Below are positions 31,161 through 41,712 of a stretch of 64,000 nucleotides of DNA, one piece after another; within the stretch, counting starts at the first letter, position 1, and every line of letters starts with the position of its first letter. The position numbers and the translations under genes were made by a program. The notes below the pieces were generated by a model, which did not search any database, was not told where the DNA came from, and worked only from the letters and a program-made list of their open reading frames with translations. The stretch is from positions 21,655 through 85,654 of the forward strand of contig WAIB01000008.1 of assembly GCA_009873655.1 (NCBI GenBank). Direction: 5' to 3'. The stretch comes from Nitrospinota bacterium (lineage in GTDB: Bacteria; Nitrospinota; Nitrospinia; Nitrospinales; VA-1).

Positions 31161-32108
31161 ATGCTCATTAGAACCGCTATAATTGCCCTGATTACAGGAA
31201 CGCTGTTGCCAATCATGTCCGTTTATGCTCAGGGAACCTGGAAACAACTCCCCGTAACGCCGACTATCCGGACAGAAAACTCAGCCGCACTCCTCGAAGA
31301 AAAAATTTATGTTTTAGGCGGTTTCACACCCAAAGGCATTACCGCACGCGTCGATGTCTGGGACCCGGTACTCAACAATTGGGGTCTGGCAATTCCACTC
31401 CCACAGGGACTCCATCACACAACCGCAACTGTTTTGAACGGAAAGCTTTATATCATCGGTGGATTTGAATCCGGATTCTGGAAACCGGTCAATACCACTT
31501 ACGAGTACGACCCCGATCTGCATAGATGGTCCCATAAAACTCCCATGCCAACAGCCAGGGGAGCGCTTGCGGCGGCCGTGATCGACGGGAAAATACATCT
31601 TGTGGGAGGTGCCCATAGAAAATTATTCAATCTGGTAAACACAAATGCGCATGAAGTTTATGATCCGACAACCGACTCCTGGGAAACGTTGCCACCCCTG
31701 CCCACACCAAGAGATCATCTTACCGTGACCGCGGCGAACGGCAAACTCTTCGCCATCGGTGGACGAGTCGATGTCAATTACAACAATAACCTCGACGTAA
31801 ATGAATCTTACGATCCCAAAACCCGGCAATGGAAGAAACACGCTCCCTTGCCCACGGCCCGCAGCGGCATCACATCCCAATTTTTAAAAGGGTGGATTCA
31901 TGTTATTGGAGGCGAGTCGGGAGAAGGAACGTTTGTTGAAAATGAGGCCTATAACCCTGAAACAGATAAATGGGAAACGTTTCCACCCTTGCCCGGCGGC
32001 CTGCACGGACTGGCGTCCGTTATTTTGAAGGGGAAAATCCATATCCTAAACGGCGGACCCAATCCCGGTGGCGGGGGCAGTAATTCCCACCTCGTTTTTT
32101 CTCCCTAG
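31161..32108 (+). CDS. secreted Kelch-repeat protein
   Basis: Signal peptide MLIRTAIIALITGTLLPIMSVYAQ; repeated Kelch motifs (YVLGGF, YIIGGFE, HLVGGA, AIGGR, HVIGGE); upstream in-frame part of the ORF is the repeat element. Confidence 0.88.
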   Translation: MLIRTAIIALITGTLLPIMSVYAQGTWKQLPVTPTIRTENSAALLEEKIYVLGGFTPKGITARVDVWDPVLNNWGLAIPLPQGLHHTTATVLNGKLYIIGGFESGFWKPVNTTYEYDPDLHRWSHKTPMPTARGALAAAVIDGKIHLVGGAHRKLFNLVNTNAHEVYDPTTDSWETLPPLPTPRDHLTVTAANGKLFAIGGRVDVNYNNNLDVNESYDPKTRQWKKHAPLPTARSGITSQFLKGWIHVIGGESGEGTFVENEAYNPETDKWETFPPLPGGLHGLASVILKGKIHILNGGPNPGGGGSNSHLVFSP

Positions 32109-32273
32109 CGTCAGGGACACTCTAACGAGGGAGGTAATAGGGGAAAACTCGTAATAAGCTTGAAGAAATTTGATTGGGAATTTGGATGGATCAATCGGCT
32201 TCCACGCCTGGTGGGGGGGAGGGCGGCTCCCTCAAGGGGAGCCGGAGAGAAAAAAGCTTGTTAGCCATCGAGG

Positions 32274-32336
32274 TTGGCACGCCACGGATTGGGCCACTTG
32301 GAGGTAACCCCAATCCGTTGGAGGTGGCAGTGCCAG
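32274..32336. repeat. imperfect nested inverted repeat in intergenic region
   Basis: Outer TGGCAC/GTGCCA and inner CGGATTGGG/CCCAATCCG. Confidence 0.6.
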
Positions 32337-32540
32337 TTCGAATCTTCACTTTTAATAAAGCAATCCCCATGCCAAATATTAATTTTTGCTCAAGATTTAG
32401 AGTAACTCCAATTAAATAAAGGCTTAGTAATTTTCCGGCAGGTGAGGCACGCGTCAGAGTTACAGGCAAAAATGACCCTGAACCGTCAATTTCTTCCTCA
32501 TTTTGCCTTGGGAACACCCCCTTTCCAAAATTAAAGGGGA

Positions 32541-33293
32541 TTAATTCGAAACCAATTGAGAAATAAATTCGGTCAAATTTTGGGTGGCGATTTTGGTGTG
32601 GGTTTGGAGGGAAAGGGCCTTTTTAATAGACCCGGGATGTGTCAGGACATACCAACCCGCTTTCAATTTGGATATTTCCCCATCTTTCCCCAGAAAGCTT
32701 GATGAATCGATCAATTCATCATTGACCGCATCGGAAATTCCTCTCACTGAAATAAAAGCAATGCTGTTTTCACGAGCGCACAGAGCAATATCAAAAGTTT
32801 CCATTTCTACTGCCTCCGCTCCAAAACGAATTCCCAGTTCCTTTTTGGCTGTGGGAGTATGGACAACTTGATCGACCGTTAAGAGTCTTCCCGCCTTCAA
32901 TTGTGCGTTACTAGGTGGGGTGATCTTTTCTGCCTGTTCAAGCCATTGGGAATTTCCCGGACCTTCCATTTCAAAAGAGGCGGAATCTCTTTTGGAACAC
33001 AGTATGGTTTTGGCAACAAATAAATCACCCACGTTCATCCCTTCGACCAATGCGCCCGCGTAACCCAGGCTGATGATCATTTCGGGTTGGAATTTTTCAA
33101 TGACCTGACGGGTCGCGTCTTTTGCTCTTTGTCTGCCGATCCCTGTTCGAACCAGGACAATATCTTTACCCTGCCATTTTCCCGGCCAGGCTTCGGATTT
33201 CCCCAGACGAACCCGGTCGGAAATGTTCATGGCCTTTTTAATTCCGGCAATCTCTTCGGCAACGGCTCCCAATATGGCTATGATTTTTTTCAT
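32541..33293 (-). CDS. nucleoside phosphorylase/MTA-SAH nucleosidase family protein
   Basis: LVRTGIGRQRAKDAT; ISLGYAGAL; GAEAVEMETFDIA; ISVRGISDAV. Confidence 0.8.
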   Translation of the reverse strand: MKKIIAILGAVAEEIAGIKKAMNISDRVRLGKSEAWPGKWQGKDIVLVRTGIGRQRAKDATRQVIEKFQPEMIISLGYAGALVEGMNVGDLFVAKTILCSKRDSASFEMEGPGNSQWLEQAEKITPPSNAQLKAGRLLTVDQVVHTPTAKKELGIRFGAEAVEMETFDIALCARENSIAFISVRGISDAVNDELIDSSSFLGKDGEISKLKAGWYVLTHPGSIKKALSLQTHTKIATQNLTEFISQLVSN

Positions 33294-33406
33294 AGCGGCA
33301 AGTATACAACCCTTTCCATACAGATTCCGTACTCATTTTATAACCTGTCTGGTTTGGAGTATGCTAAGGTTCCTCCTTTTTAACAACACGGGGCAATAAA
33401 AAATTA

Positions 33407-34795
33407 ATGGCAAAAAGCAAACTTAACATTCCTGTAAAAAAGGGAGACCGGTTGGAACTGCAGGTAGAAACCCTCGCTTCCAGCGGAGACGGACTCTGTC
33501 GCCACCAAGGCTATGCCTTGTTCATCCCTGGCGGCATTCCCGGAGATCGTATAACAGGAAAAGTTAACAAAATCACTCCTCGTTTCGGAGTGGTCGATAT
33601 CCTCGAACGAACACAATTATCACCGGATAGGGTGGACCCGCCCTGCCCGGTTTTTTTCAAATGTGGCGGCTGCAAATTTCAAGACCTCAGTTATGAAAAA
33701 CAACTCGAATTTAAGGTTCAAGTCGTACGGGACAGTTTGAAACGGATTGGCGGAATCGAATTACCGGAAAAAATAGAAGCCTTCGCGGCGGAACAACAAT
33801 ACCAGTACCGGAACAAGGGCAGCTTCGCCATAACCGGAAAAGCCAGCGATCCGCAAATCGGATTCTATGCCGAAGGCTCCCATATCATAGCCGATTCCCC
33901 TGTTTGCGATATTCTTTTAGAACCCATCAACCAGACCAAGGAATGGCTGCGACATCTTTTAAAGGAAAATCAAATATCACTTTATAACGAGAAACACCAT
34001 CGAGGGCTGGTAAGAGGACTCGTTATCCGCCATTCGGAATCAACCGGTGAAACCCTTGTTGGACTGATTACCAACAAAGGCCGGTTCCCTCGCGGTTTTC
34101 TGGCAGCACTGAAAAACGGGAATGAATTAAAAAAGCTGGGTATTACCGGCATACTTCAAAATATCAACCCGCAAATCACCAACGTGATACTTGGAAAAGA
34201 AAACAAAATTCTCTGGGGAAAAGAAAGGTTCAAGGACAAACTTGCAAATGTGACCTACCACCTTTCTTTAGGGTCCTTTTTTCAAATCCATTCCGGGCAA
34301 ACCATACCCTTGTATAACCTGATCGAAAGCTGGGTGGATGAAGCCAAAAATAAAATTATCATAGATGCCTACAGTGGTTCAGGAGGCATCGCCCTCTGGC
34401 TGGCCGCAAAAGGAAAAAATGTGATCGCCATCGAACAGTTTGAACCTGCCATGCAGGACGCCCGTTTGAGTGCGGAAGATAATGGAATCCGTGATTGCCG
34501 GTTTTTGACCGGGAACGTTGAAGAACACGCACCCCAGGTTGTATCCAAAGAACAGGTTCATACTTTCATAGTCGATCCTCCACGCAAAGGATGCTCCCCC
34601 TCGGTGATCAAGACATTGATGGAATCGAAACCAGAGCAAATCATTTACATATCCTGCAATCCATCCACCCTGGCCCGCGACCTTGAAAGACTGGAAGGTT
34701 ACCAACTGCATGACATAAAGGTGATTGATATGTTTCCGCAAACCCAGCACATTGAAACCGCCGTCCTACTTCGGCCAGTGGCGTCGGCGAGCTAA
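33407..34795 (+). CDS. 23S rRNA (uracil-5-)-methyltransferase RlmD/TrmA family
   Basis: TRAM domain; FKCGGCKFQDLSYEKQLEFK; DAYSGSGGIALWLA; DPPRKG; YISCNPSTLARD. Confidence 0.93.
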   Translation: MAKSKLNIPVKKGDRLELQVETLASSGDGLCRHQGYALFIPGGIPGDRITGKVNKITPRFGVVDILERTQLSPDRVDPPCPVFFKCGGCKFQDLSYEKQLEFKVQVVRDSLKRIGGIELPEKIEAFAAEQQYQYRNKGSFAITGKASDPQIGFYAEGSHIIADSPVCDILLEPINQTKEWLRHLLKENQISLYNEKHHRGLVRGLVIRHSESTGETLVGLITNKGRFPRGFLAALKNGNELKKLGITGILQNINPQITNVILGKENKILWGKERFKDKLANVTYHLSLGSFFQIHSGQTIPLYNLIESWVDEAKNKIIIDAYSGSGGIALWLAAKGKNVIAIEQFEPAMQDARLSAEDNGIRDCRFLTGNVEEHAPQVVSKEQVHTFIVDPPRKGCSPSVIKTLMESKPEQIIYISCNPSTLARDLERLEGYQLHDIKVIDMFPQTQHIETAVLLRPVASAS

Positions 34796-34905
34796 AGATC
34801 AACACTCATTTTGACAAACGACTTTGATTCTCCAAAACACATAAACCCGGTGCTCCTGCCCGGCCTTGGTTGCCTGTCTGGGGTTGATATGATAACCATT
34901 TTAAA

Positions 34906-35319
34906 ATGGATAAGGATCGAAAGATCAAGTTGTTGAAGGAAACTGACCTGCTCAGTTTTTTCGATGAATCTACTTTGAGCCAATTGGTGGATCATTGCAG
35001 AGAGATATCCCTTTCCCCGAATGAGGTGCTGTTCAATGAAGATGATTTGGAAAATGCCATGTATCTCATACTTGAGGGGGAGCTTGATATTTATAAGGGA
35101 CCAAAACAAATCGCTGTTTTGGAAGCGGGGCAATATTTGGGGGAAATGTCGCTGATTGAATCCAAAGCCCGTTCGGCATCGGCAAGAGCACAAAAAGAAA
35201 CGCTCCTTATGGAAATCAACGAGGAACATTTCCATACGTATCTTGCTTCCGAGCCGCAGGCCCTATTATCCATCATGCGCACTCTTTCAAGTCGAGTTCG
35301 TGGGGACTGGATACCATGA
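34906..35319 (+). CDS. cyclic nucleotide-binding domain protein (5' fragment of a broken sensor kinase)
   Basis: cNMP-binding fold LVDHCREISLSPNEVLFNEDDLENAMYLILEGELDIY...LGEMSLIESKARSASARA. Confidence 0.75.
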   Translation: MDKDRKIKLLKETDLLSFFDESTLSQLVDHCREISLSPNEVLFNEDDLENAMYLILEGELDIYKGPKQIAVLEAGQYLGEMSLIESKARSASARAQKETLLMEINEEHFHTYLASEPQALLSIMRTLSSRVRGDWIP

Positions 35320-35417
35320 TGAAGGATATGCGCAAACTGAGCATTTTCACCCATGATATTCGAAATTTTCTGAGTACCCTTGGCCTCGCAGAACTGACCA
35401 TTTAAGATTCTGTCGAA

Positions 35418-36014
35418 ATGTTCGTAGGAACCCAACCGAGCCACAAAAAACGCGAAGGCCTTGAAGATATGCAAAAATGCCAGAACGTGGTTGAAACCGT
35501 CAGAACCAACCTGATGGATCTTCTGGACTCCAGTTTGAACCATATCAAAAAAATCAAAACGGAATATGTAAAGTCCAAAAGAGCGATCCTTCCCGTTATC
35601 GAAGAAACGGTTGAAAGCCTTTCGACGCACAAACAGCTTCAAGACAAAAGTGTAAAGATCAATTCTTCCGGAGATTCATTAGAAGCCGTCTTTTACCCTC
35701 TGGATATTCAGCGCGTTTTACAGAACCTGATCATCAATGCAGGTTACGTTACCGAATCCGGGGGAATCGTAGAGGTCGGGGTCTGCAGGAATAATGGATT
35801 TCTGCAAATCAGCATTACCGATAAAGGGGCCGGTATCCCGGAAGAAATTCAAGACTATCTTTTTAAAGATACCCTGACCACGAAAAAAGATGGCAACGGT
35901 TTTGGCCTCTTATCCTGCAAAGGCATCATCGAAGAAAATCACCAGGGCAAACTCTGGTTCGAAACGGAACAGGGAAAAGGAACCACCTTCCACTTCACCC
36001 TCCCGACCCAGTAA
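35418..36014 (+). CDS. histidine kinase C-terminal fragment (HATPase domain)
   Basis: VLQNLIINAGYV N-box; DKGAGIPEEIQDYLF; NGFGLLSCKGIIEEN; GKGTTFHFTLP. Confidence 0.8.
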   Translation: MFVGTQPSHKKREGLEDMQKCQNVVETVRTNLMDLLDSSLNHIKKIKTEYVKSKRAILPVIEETVESLSTHKQLQDKSVKINSSGDSLEAVFYPLDIQRVLQNLIINAGYVTESGGIVEVGVCRNNGFLQISITDKGAGIPEEIQDYLFKDTLTTKKDGNGFGLLSCKGIIEENHQGKLWFETEQGKGTTFHFTLPTQ

Positions 36015-36075
36015 CCTAGGACGTAAAGAGTCGAAACTTTTTACAGCCAAACTAACATTCAAGCCGCCTGGCCGG

Positions 36076-37467
36076 TTAGAAGCGGGCGTGTTTGGGTGTG
36101 CGGGGGAAAGGGATAACGTCACGGATATTTTCCATACCCGTTACGAATTGCACCAGACGTTCGAATCCCAACCCGAAACCGGAATGAGGTGCTGACCCGA
36201 ATTTCCTGAGATCGAGATACCACCAGTATTCTTCAGGATCAAGATTATTGTCTTTCAGGCGTTTCAACAAAATATCATAATCATCTTCACGCTGACTTCC
36301 CCCTATTATCTCTCCCAGTTTGGGAAGCAGGACATCCATCGCCCGGACGGTTTCGCCGTCTTCATTCAGTTTCATATAAAAAGATTTGATCTTCTCCGGG
36401 TAGTTATAAACAATGATAGGTTTTTTGAACACTTTTTCGCTGAGATAGCGTTCGTGTTCTGCCTGCAACGAACAACCCCATTCGACCGAATAGGTGAATG
36501 TCTCCGTCGATTTTTGCAGGAGATGGATCGCATCGGTGTAAGTCAACCTTTCGAATTCGCTGTCTATTATGTTTTGCAAAGTCTCAAGAATGGTTTTATC
36601 GATACGTTGGTTGAAAAATTCCATATCATTAGGGCAGTTCTCAAGAACATCTGCCAGAAGGTATTTTATAAATTCTTCGGCAAGATCCATATCATCATCC
36701 AGATCATAAAATGCCATTTCCGGTTCTACCATCCAGAATTCGGAAAGGTGGCGACTGGTATTCGAGTTTTCAGCGCGAAAGGTAGGACCAAATGTATAGA
36801 TTTCAGAAAGAGCAAGGGCGTAAATTTCTCCTTCCAGTTGTCCACTCACCGTAAGAGAAGTTTTTTCGCCAAAGAAGTCCTGAGTGTAATCAATATTGCC
36901 TTCCACTTTGGGAGGATTAACAAGGTCCAGGGTGGTGACCTGGAACATTTCTCCGGCACCTTCGCAATCACTGGTAGTTATAATGGGTGAATTCAAATAG
37001 ACAAATCCCCGATCGTTGAAAAAGCGGTGAATGGCATAGGCCAACCTGCTGCGGACCCTCATGACAGAACCAAAGGTGTTTGTTCTCGGGCGAAGATGAG
37101 CGATCTCCCGTAAAAATTCAAAGGAATGGCGTTTTTTCTGCAAAGGATAAGTTTCCACATCCGCGGAACCATATACTTCGATTTCCGCAACCTGTATTTC
37201 CATCTTTTGCCCTTTTCCTTCAGAAGCCACCAGCTGACCGGAAATCGCCACGCAACTTCCCGTGGTGATTTTTTTATCCAACTCCGAAAAATCCTTTAAA
37301 GAATGTTCGATTATGGCCTGTATATTGGCCTGGCAAGAACCATCGTTGATTTCGAGAAAAGAAAACCCTCCTTTGGAATCGCGACGGGTTCGCACCCATC
37401 CTTTCACTAAAACACTTTTCTCTCCTTGAGTCCTGTTCAATAATTCTTTTATTTTAATTCGTTTCAT
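36076..37467 (-). CDS. asnS: asparaginyl-tRNA synthetase
   Basis: [61 protein letters not shown]; start moved from 37509. Confidence 0.95.
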   Translation of the reverse strand: MKRIKIKELLNRTQGEKSVLVKGWVRTRRDSKGGFSFLEINDGSCQANIQAIIEHSLKDFSELDKKITTGSCVAISGQLVASEGKGQKMEIQVAEIEVYGSADVETYPLQKKRHSFEFLREIAHLRPRTNTFGSVMRVRSRLAYAIHRFFNDRGFVYLNSPIITTSDCEGAGEMFQVTTLDLVNPPKVEGNIDYTQDFFGEKTSLTVSGQLEGEIYALALSEIYTFGPTFRAENSNTSRHLSEFWMVEPEMAFYDLDDDMDLAEEFIKYLLADVLENCPNDMEFFNQRIDKTILETLQNIIDSEFERLTYTDAIHLLQKSTETFTYSVEWGCSLQAEHERYLSEKVFKKPIIVYNYPEKIKSFYMKLNEDGETVRAMDVLLPKLGEIIGGSQREDDYDILLKRLKDNNLDPEEYWWYLDLRKFGSAPHSGFGLGFERLVQFVTGMENIRDVIPFPRTPKHARF

Positions 37468-37618
37468 CGGGCAAATTCCTTGGGAGTCCGGATTGGGCAA
37501 CCAATCCACTTCTCATTGACAATAAAGGGGATTTCAGATATTTTAGTTTAGAAACATACCGGCGTTTGCATAAATTTTTTTCCTTTGACGGGAAATCCAC
37601 TACCTCATATTTTGTTCC

Positions 37619-37918
37619 GTGTTTATTCTAGGCAACTTACTACAAGCCACAGCCCAAATATTAAATATAATTCTGCAGCTTTATATGTGGATTATTATTA
37701 TTCGCGCGTTATTATCCTGGGTCAATCCTGATCCTTATAATCCCATTGTTCAGTTCTTATACAGTATAACAGAACCTGTCCTGTACCGAATCCGGCAACT
37801 GGTACCAATGACAGGAATCGGGATTGACTTCTCACCTATCATTGTCCTATTGGCCATCGTGTTTTTACAAGGGTTTCTGGTGGAATCTCTCGCGGCCCTG
37901 GGGGCAAGATTACAGTAA
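37619..37918 (+). CDS. YggT family membrane protein
   Basis: IIIRALLSWVNPDPYNPIVQFLYSITEPVL. Confidence 0.9.
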   Translation: MFILGNLLQATAQILNIILQLYMWIIIIRALLSWVNPDPYNPIVQFLYSITEPVLYRIRQLVPMTGIGIDFSPIIVLLAIVFLQGFLVESLAALGARLQ

Positions 37919-37924
37919 CCGGCC

Positions 37925-38506
37925 ATGCGTTTAAGTTATCTTGACATTCTGGAACAATGCTTTCATGACAAATTCCGCGGTTACAACAAACAGGAAGTGG
38001 ACACCTTTCTTCATCTTGTCGCCGATGATTTCAAGTCCATGTCCGAAGAAATCAAAGAAAAAGAAAAAATTATCGCCAGCAAGGACAATGAAATAAAATC
38101 GCTACTGGCCGACCTGGAATCCCGGCTCGTTGAAATGGATACTTTTATCCCACAGGAGGTTGAGGAAGAACTCATAGACCTGCGAAAACAGGTTGAGGAA
38201 AAAGATCGATTCATAAAAGAAATGCAGGAAGCCCAAAAGCATGAGGAAAACGGGGACAATCCTTTCTCCCAGCTCACACCTGAAATGCTCAAAGAGAAAG
38301 CAAAAAGGATTGTCAACGCCGCAAAAAACAAGGCCGAACAGCATCGACAAGACGCTATTAAAGAGCTGGAACAGCTGATGCAGGATATAGAAAAACTAAA
38401 AAAGCAAAAATCAGCCTTGACGGAAAATATTAAATCCACCGCGATTGAACATTTGAGCAAATTTAAAGCGGGAATGCCAAACGGCCGCACAGGAAATGCG
38501 GATTAA
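37925..38506 (+). CDS. DivIVA domain-containing protein
   Basis: MRLSYLDILEQCFHDKFRGYNKQEVDTFL; coiled coil. Confidence 0.88.
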   Translation: MRLSYLDILEQCFHDKFRGYNKQEVDTFLHLVADDFKSMSEEIKEKEKIIASKDNEIKSLLADLESRLVEMDTFIPQEVEEELIDLRKQVEEKDRFIKEMQEAQKHEENGDNPFSQLTPEMLKEKAKRIVNAAKNKAEQHRQDAIKELEQLMQDIEKLKKQKSALTENIKSTAIEHLSKFKAGMPNGRTGNAD

Positions 38507-38795
38507 TTCCTGTGAAAAAGGAATCCGCTTCTCTGCCATAATACAACCCCGGTCATCAAAAAACGAAGTGACAGGGATTTACAACAATGCATTAAAAATT
38601 CGCCTGACATCCCCCCCTGTCGATGGCGCGGCCAACAAAGCCTGCGCGCGTTTTTTATCAAAGTGGCTTGAGGTGAGTTCTTCGGAAATAAATATTGTAA
38701 GGGGACAAAGCAGCAAAAATAAAATTATCGAAGTTACGGGCCTTTCAGACAAGCAGTTCCTCGAAATTTTAAAAACCAAAAACCTTTTAAAATAA
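38496..38795 (+). CDS. DUF167/YggU family protein
   Basis: IQPRSSKNEVTGIYNNALKIRLTSPPVDGAANKACARFLSKWL. Confidence 0.9.
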   Translation: MRINSCEKGIRFSAIIQPRSSKNEVTGIYNNALKIRLTSPPVDGAANKACARFLSKWLEVSSSEINIVRGQSSKNKIIEVTGLSDKQFLEILKTKNLLK

Positions 38796-38804
38796 ATCAC
38801 TCTT

Positions 38805-39844
38805 ATGATCAAAACCATTGAATATGTAGACGGGGTCGTGCGCATGATCGACCAAACACGATTACCTGCGGAAAAAGAATTCGTCGATTGCCGCACCATA
38901 GAAGAAGTAGGTCACGCCATCAAAACAATGGTCATTCGTGGAGCCCCCGCCATTGGAGTTGCTGCTGCGATGGGTGTAAGCCTGGGAGCGGATTCCATTG
39001 AAGCTTCCAGTTATGAAGATTTTTATCGAATACTCGGAGAGAAATGCGATCGGCTTGGACAATCCAGGCCCACGGCGGTAAACCTCGCTTGGGGAATCAA
39101 CCGCATGAAACAGGTTGCACAAAAAAATAAAGCGCTTGCCATTAGCCAAATAAAATCGAAGCTAAAGGAAGAAGCCTTGAACATTTTGACCGAAGACATA
39201 AGCACCAACCAGACGATGGGCCAGCACGGGCAAACCCTGGTTAAAGACGGCAGCGTGATTTTAACCCACTGCAATGCAGGGGCTTTGGCCACTGCAGGGT
39301 TCGGAACCGCATTGGGAGTCGTTCGTGCCGCGGCGAACGCTGGAAAAGATATCAAGGTTCTTGCAAATGAAACCCGTCCTTTTTTACAGGGAGCAAGACT
39401 GACCACATGGGAATTAAAAGAAGACGGCATTCCTGTAAAATTGATAACAGATAATATGTGCGGATTTTTCATGAACAAACAGGAAATCGACCTTGTCGTG
39501 GTGGGGGCGGACCGCATTGCCGCGAATGGGGACGTTGCCAATAAAATCGGAACCTACATGTCGCAGTACTCGCTAAAGAAAATAATATTCCTTTTTATGT
39601 TGCCGCCCCTGTTTCCACTCTTGACCTTTCCCTGGCATCGGGAAAAGAAATTCCCATTGAAGAGCGTTCCTCTGAAGAAGTGACCCGCATCAACCAGAAA
39701 CAAATTTCTCCTGAAGGGGTTGAAGCGGCACATCCTGCTTTTGACATCACACCCAATCATCTGGTCACAGCCATCATCACGGAAAACGGCATTGCGCGCG
39801 CCCCTTTCACAGAAACTCTCAAGGCTCTCGCCAGCAAAAAATGA
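38805..39844 (+). pseudogene. mtnA: S-methyl-5-thioribose-1-phosphate isomerase, frameshifted at about 39555-39560
   Basis: MtnA motifs up to [14 protein letters not shown], then continuation in another frame [44 protein letters not shown]...[30 protein letters not shown]. Confidence 0.88.
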
Positions 39845-40833
39845 AAGCAATGATCCTGGCAGCGGGTTTTGGCACACGCCTCAAACCTCTGACCAACGAC
39901 CTCCCCAAACCCATGTTCCCGGTTCTTAATCACCCTATCCTTGAGCATGCAATAAATTTTCTCAGCTCACAAGGTATCAAGGAAATCGCCATAAACCTTC
40001 ATCACCAGCCTGAAAAGATCATCGACTATTTTGGCGATGGAAAAGATTTCAGGGTAAAACTGCAATATTCCAAAGAAGAAAACATTCTGGGGACTGCGGG
40101 TGGAATAAAAAAGCTGGAACCCTTTTTAAAGGACGAAACTTTTCTGGTAATCAATAGCGATGTTCTGGCAGACGTCAATCTGAATGATGTTTTGAAGTTT
40201 CACAGGGAAAAAAAATCCAAATTGACTTTGGTCGTCAGGCAGGATTCCAATGCAGAAAAGTATGACTCCATCCAACGGGTGGAAGAAGGTCGCATCGTGC
40301 ATTTTCTCGGCCACTCAATTAAAAATTCAGCCCCTACCACCCGGGTTATGTTCACCGGAATTCAAATTATGGAACCCGATATCTTTTCCCGTATTCCGGA
40401 AAATAAATTCTGCGGTACCACTGAAGATGTTTTCCCGGGAATGATTAATGAGGGGCTCCCTGTTTACGGTTATCTTCACAAGGGGTATTGGATAGACATG
40501 GGAACCCGGGAAACCTATATTCAGGCCCAGAAGGACGCAATGGATGGAAAGGTAGTATTAAAAAATTCATCTTCAAGAAATCCTGAAGGACCTCTTGTCG
40601 TACCCCCGGTCCATATCGGTAAAAATTGTGAGATATCGCAAGGAGCGCAGGTCGGACCCTATGCGGTACTTGGAGACGGCTGCCGAATACGCCCGGGAGC
40701 CGTGGTGGAAAATTCAATACTCTGGCCAGGATCCACCATTGGAAATGACTCCACCATTAAAAACTGCATTATCAGCCAGGGTACTTGCGTTGATTCAGGG
40801 AAAAGTTTAGAGAACCTCTCATTTAATTCATAG
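39841..40833 (+). CDS. sugar-phosphate nucleotidyltransferase
   Basis: [35 protein letters not shown]; left-handed beta-helix C-terminus. Confidence 0.92.
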   Translation: MKAMILAAGFGTRLKPLTNDLPKPMFPVLNHPILEHAINFLSSQGIKEIAINLHHQPEKIIDYFGDGKDFRVKLQYSKEENILGTAGGIKKLEPFLKDETFLVINSDVLADVNLNDVLKFHREKKSKLTLVVRQDSNAEKYDSIQRVEEGRIVHFLGHSIKNSAPTTRVMFTGIQIMEPDIFSRIPENKFCGTTEDVFPGMINEGLPVYGYLHKGYWIDMGTRETYIQAQKDAMDGKVVLKNSSSRNPEGPLVVPPVHIGKNCEISQGAQVGPYAVLGDGCRIRPGAVVENSILWPGSTIGNDSTIKNCIISQGTCVDSGKSLENLSFNS

Positions 40834-40903
40834 TTCCGAAAGGTTTGGGGACAAGTCTCTTTCCGGAAAACAGGGGACGTTATTGAGGGATGAAATGCTG
40901 CCG

Positions 40904-40943
40904 AAAAAACCCTCCCTTCTCTATAGAGAAGGGAGGGTTTTTT
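40904..40943. terminator. bidirectional intrinsic terminator (40-nt perfect palindrome)
   Basis: AAAAAACCCTCCCTTCTCTATAGAGAAGGGAGGGTTTTTT between convergent genes. Confidence 0.92.
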
Positions 40944-41621
40944 TTACAGGAGTTTGTGGTTACTCAAAGTCATTGTGGAAACTGAAACCGCCCCTTCTTC
41001 ACAATTAATGATACGGCGCATTTCAGGGAGATCGGCCTCACCCACACGGGTGTACTCATCGGTATAACTTTCCACATCTTTCAATCCTTTGTTTTCAGGA
41101 TTAAAGTAGAATACAGAGTATTTTCTTGTGAGGAACTTTCCATCCTGATTTTTTCTGCTCTCCTCAATATTGATTGAAAAGGAAAACCGGGGTGTCTGCC
41201 TGTTTATCTGCTGGATTCTACCATCCTTGATTCGATAGAAAGAACTCATACCGTCGCCACCCATGACCAGTTTGCGCCCTAATGGATGGGAACCGTCATC
41301 TCCAAATACCAGTTTGTATTTGCCATCAGACTCTTCAAAAGACCGGGGTCCCCGATGCATCGCAATCGATGCCAGGTTTTCGTTTAAAAAACTTTTTGCC
41401 TTTTCATCCTCTATGGTGGTTTCAATTTCCTTGGGGTTTTTAACGGTCACATTTCCACGTTGTTCTTCCCCGTCAATATTCACGACCACGTCTGCCGAGA
41501 ACCCTCCAAAACCTTCAGGCCACCTTGCGGTATTTGAAAAAACCTCCTGCATCGCCTGCCGCGCTTCGGAGTCATCTTCGAGGGTTGTTTCTACATCTTT
41601 TTCTTTTGTATAGGTTGCCAT
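40944..41621 (-). CDS. hypothetical protein
   Basis: 225 aa ORF with biased codon usage and no recognised family. Confidence 0.6.
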   Translation of the reverse strand: MATYTKEKDVETTLEDDSEARQAMQEVFSNTARWPEGFGGFSADVVVNIDGEEQRGNVTVKNPKEIETTIEDEKAKSFLNENLASIAMHRGPRSFEESDGKYKLVFGDDGSHPLGRKLVMGGDGMSSFYRIKDGRIQQINRQTPRFSFSINIEESRKNQDGKFLTRKYSVFYFNPENKGLKDVESYTDEYTRVGEADLPEMRRIINCEEGAVSVSTMTLSNHKLL

Positions 41622-41645
41622 CCTGGATCTCCTTAAAATAATTAG

Positions 41646-41669
41646 AGCTTGCCGAATTCACGGCAAGCT
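41646..41669. terminator. hairpin between genes, possible terminator
   Basis: AGCTTGCCG-6 nt-CGGCAAGCT. Confidence 0.5.
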
Positions 41670-41712
41670 TTTTAGTAATAGAAAAGTTTTTCACCAATAA
41701 AGCGATTATACC

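Larger units (their letters stand above)
34906..36014 (+). pseudogene. cNMP-binding histidine kinase interrupted by a frameshift near 35300 and an in-frame TAA at 35403
   Basis: 35301-35402 reads WGLDTMMKDMRKLSIFTHDIRNFLSTLGLAELTI in the frame of ORF 35418-36014; contains H-box-like FTHDIRNFL. Confidence 0.7.

Noticed and set aside
32191-32517. 108-aa minus-strand ORF in the 32.1-32.5 kb gap
   Set aside because: Overlaps inverted-repeat sequence; composition looks like translated repeat DNA
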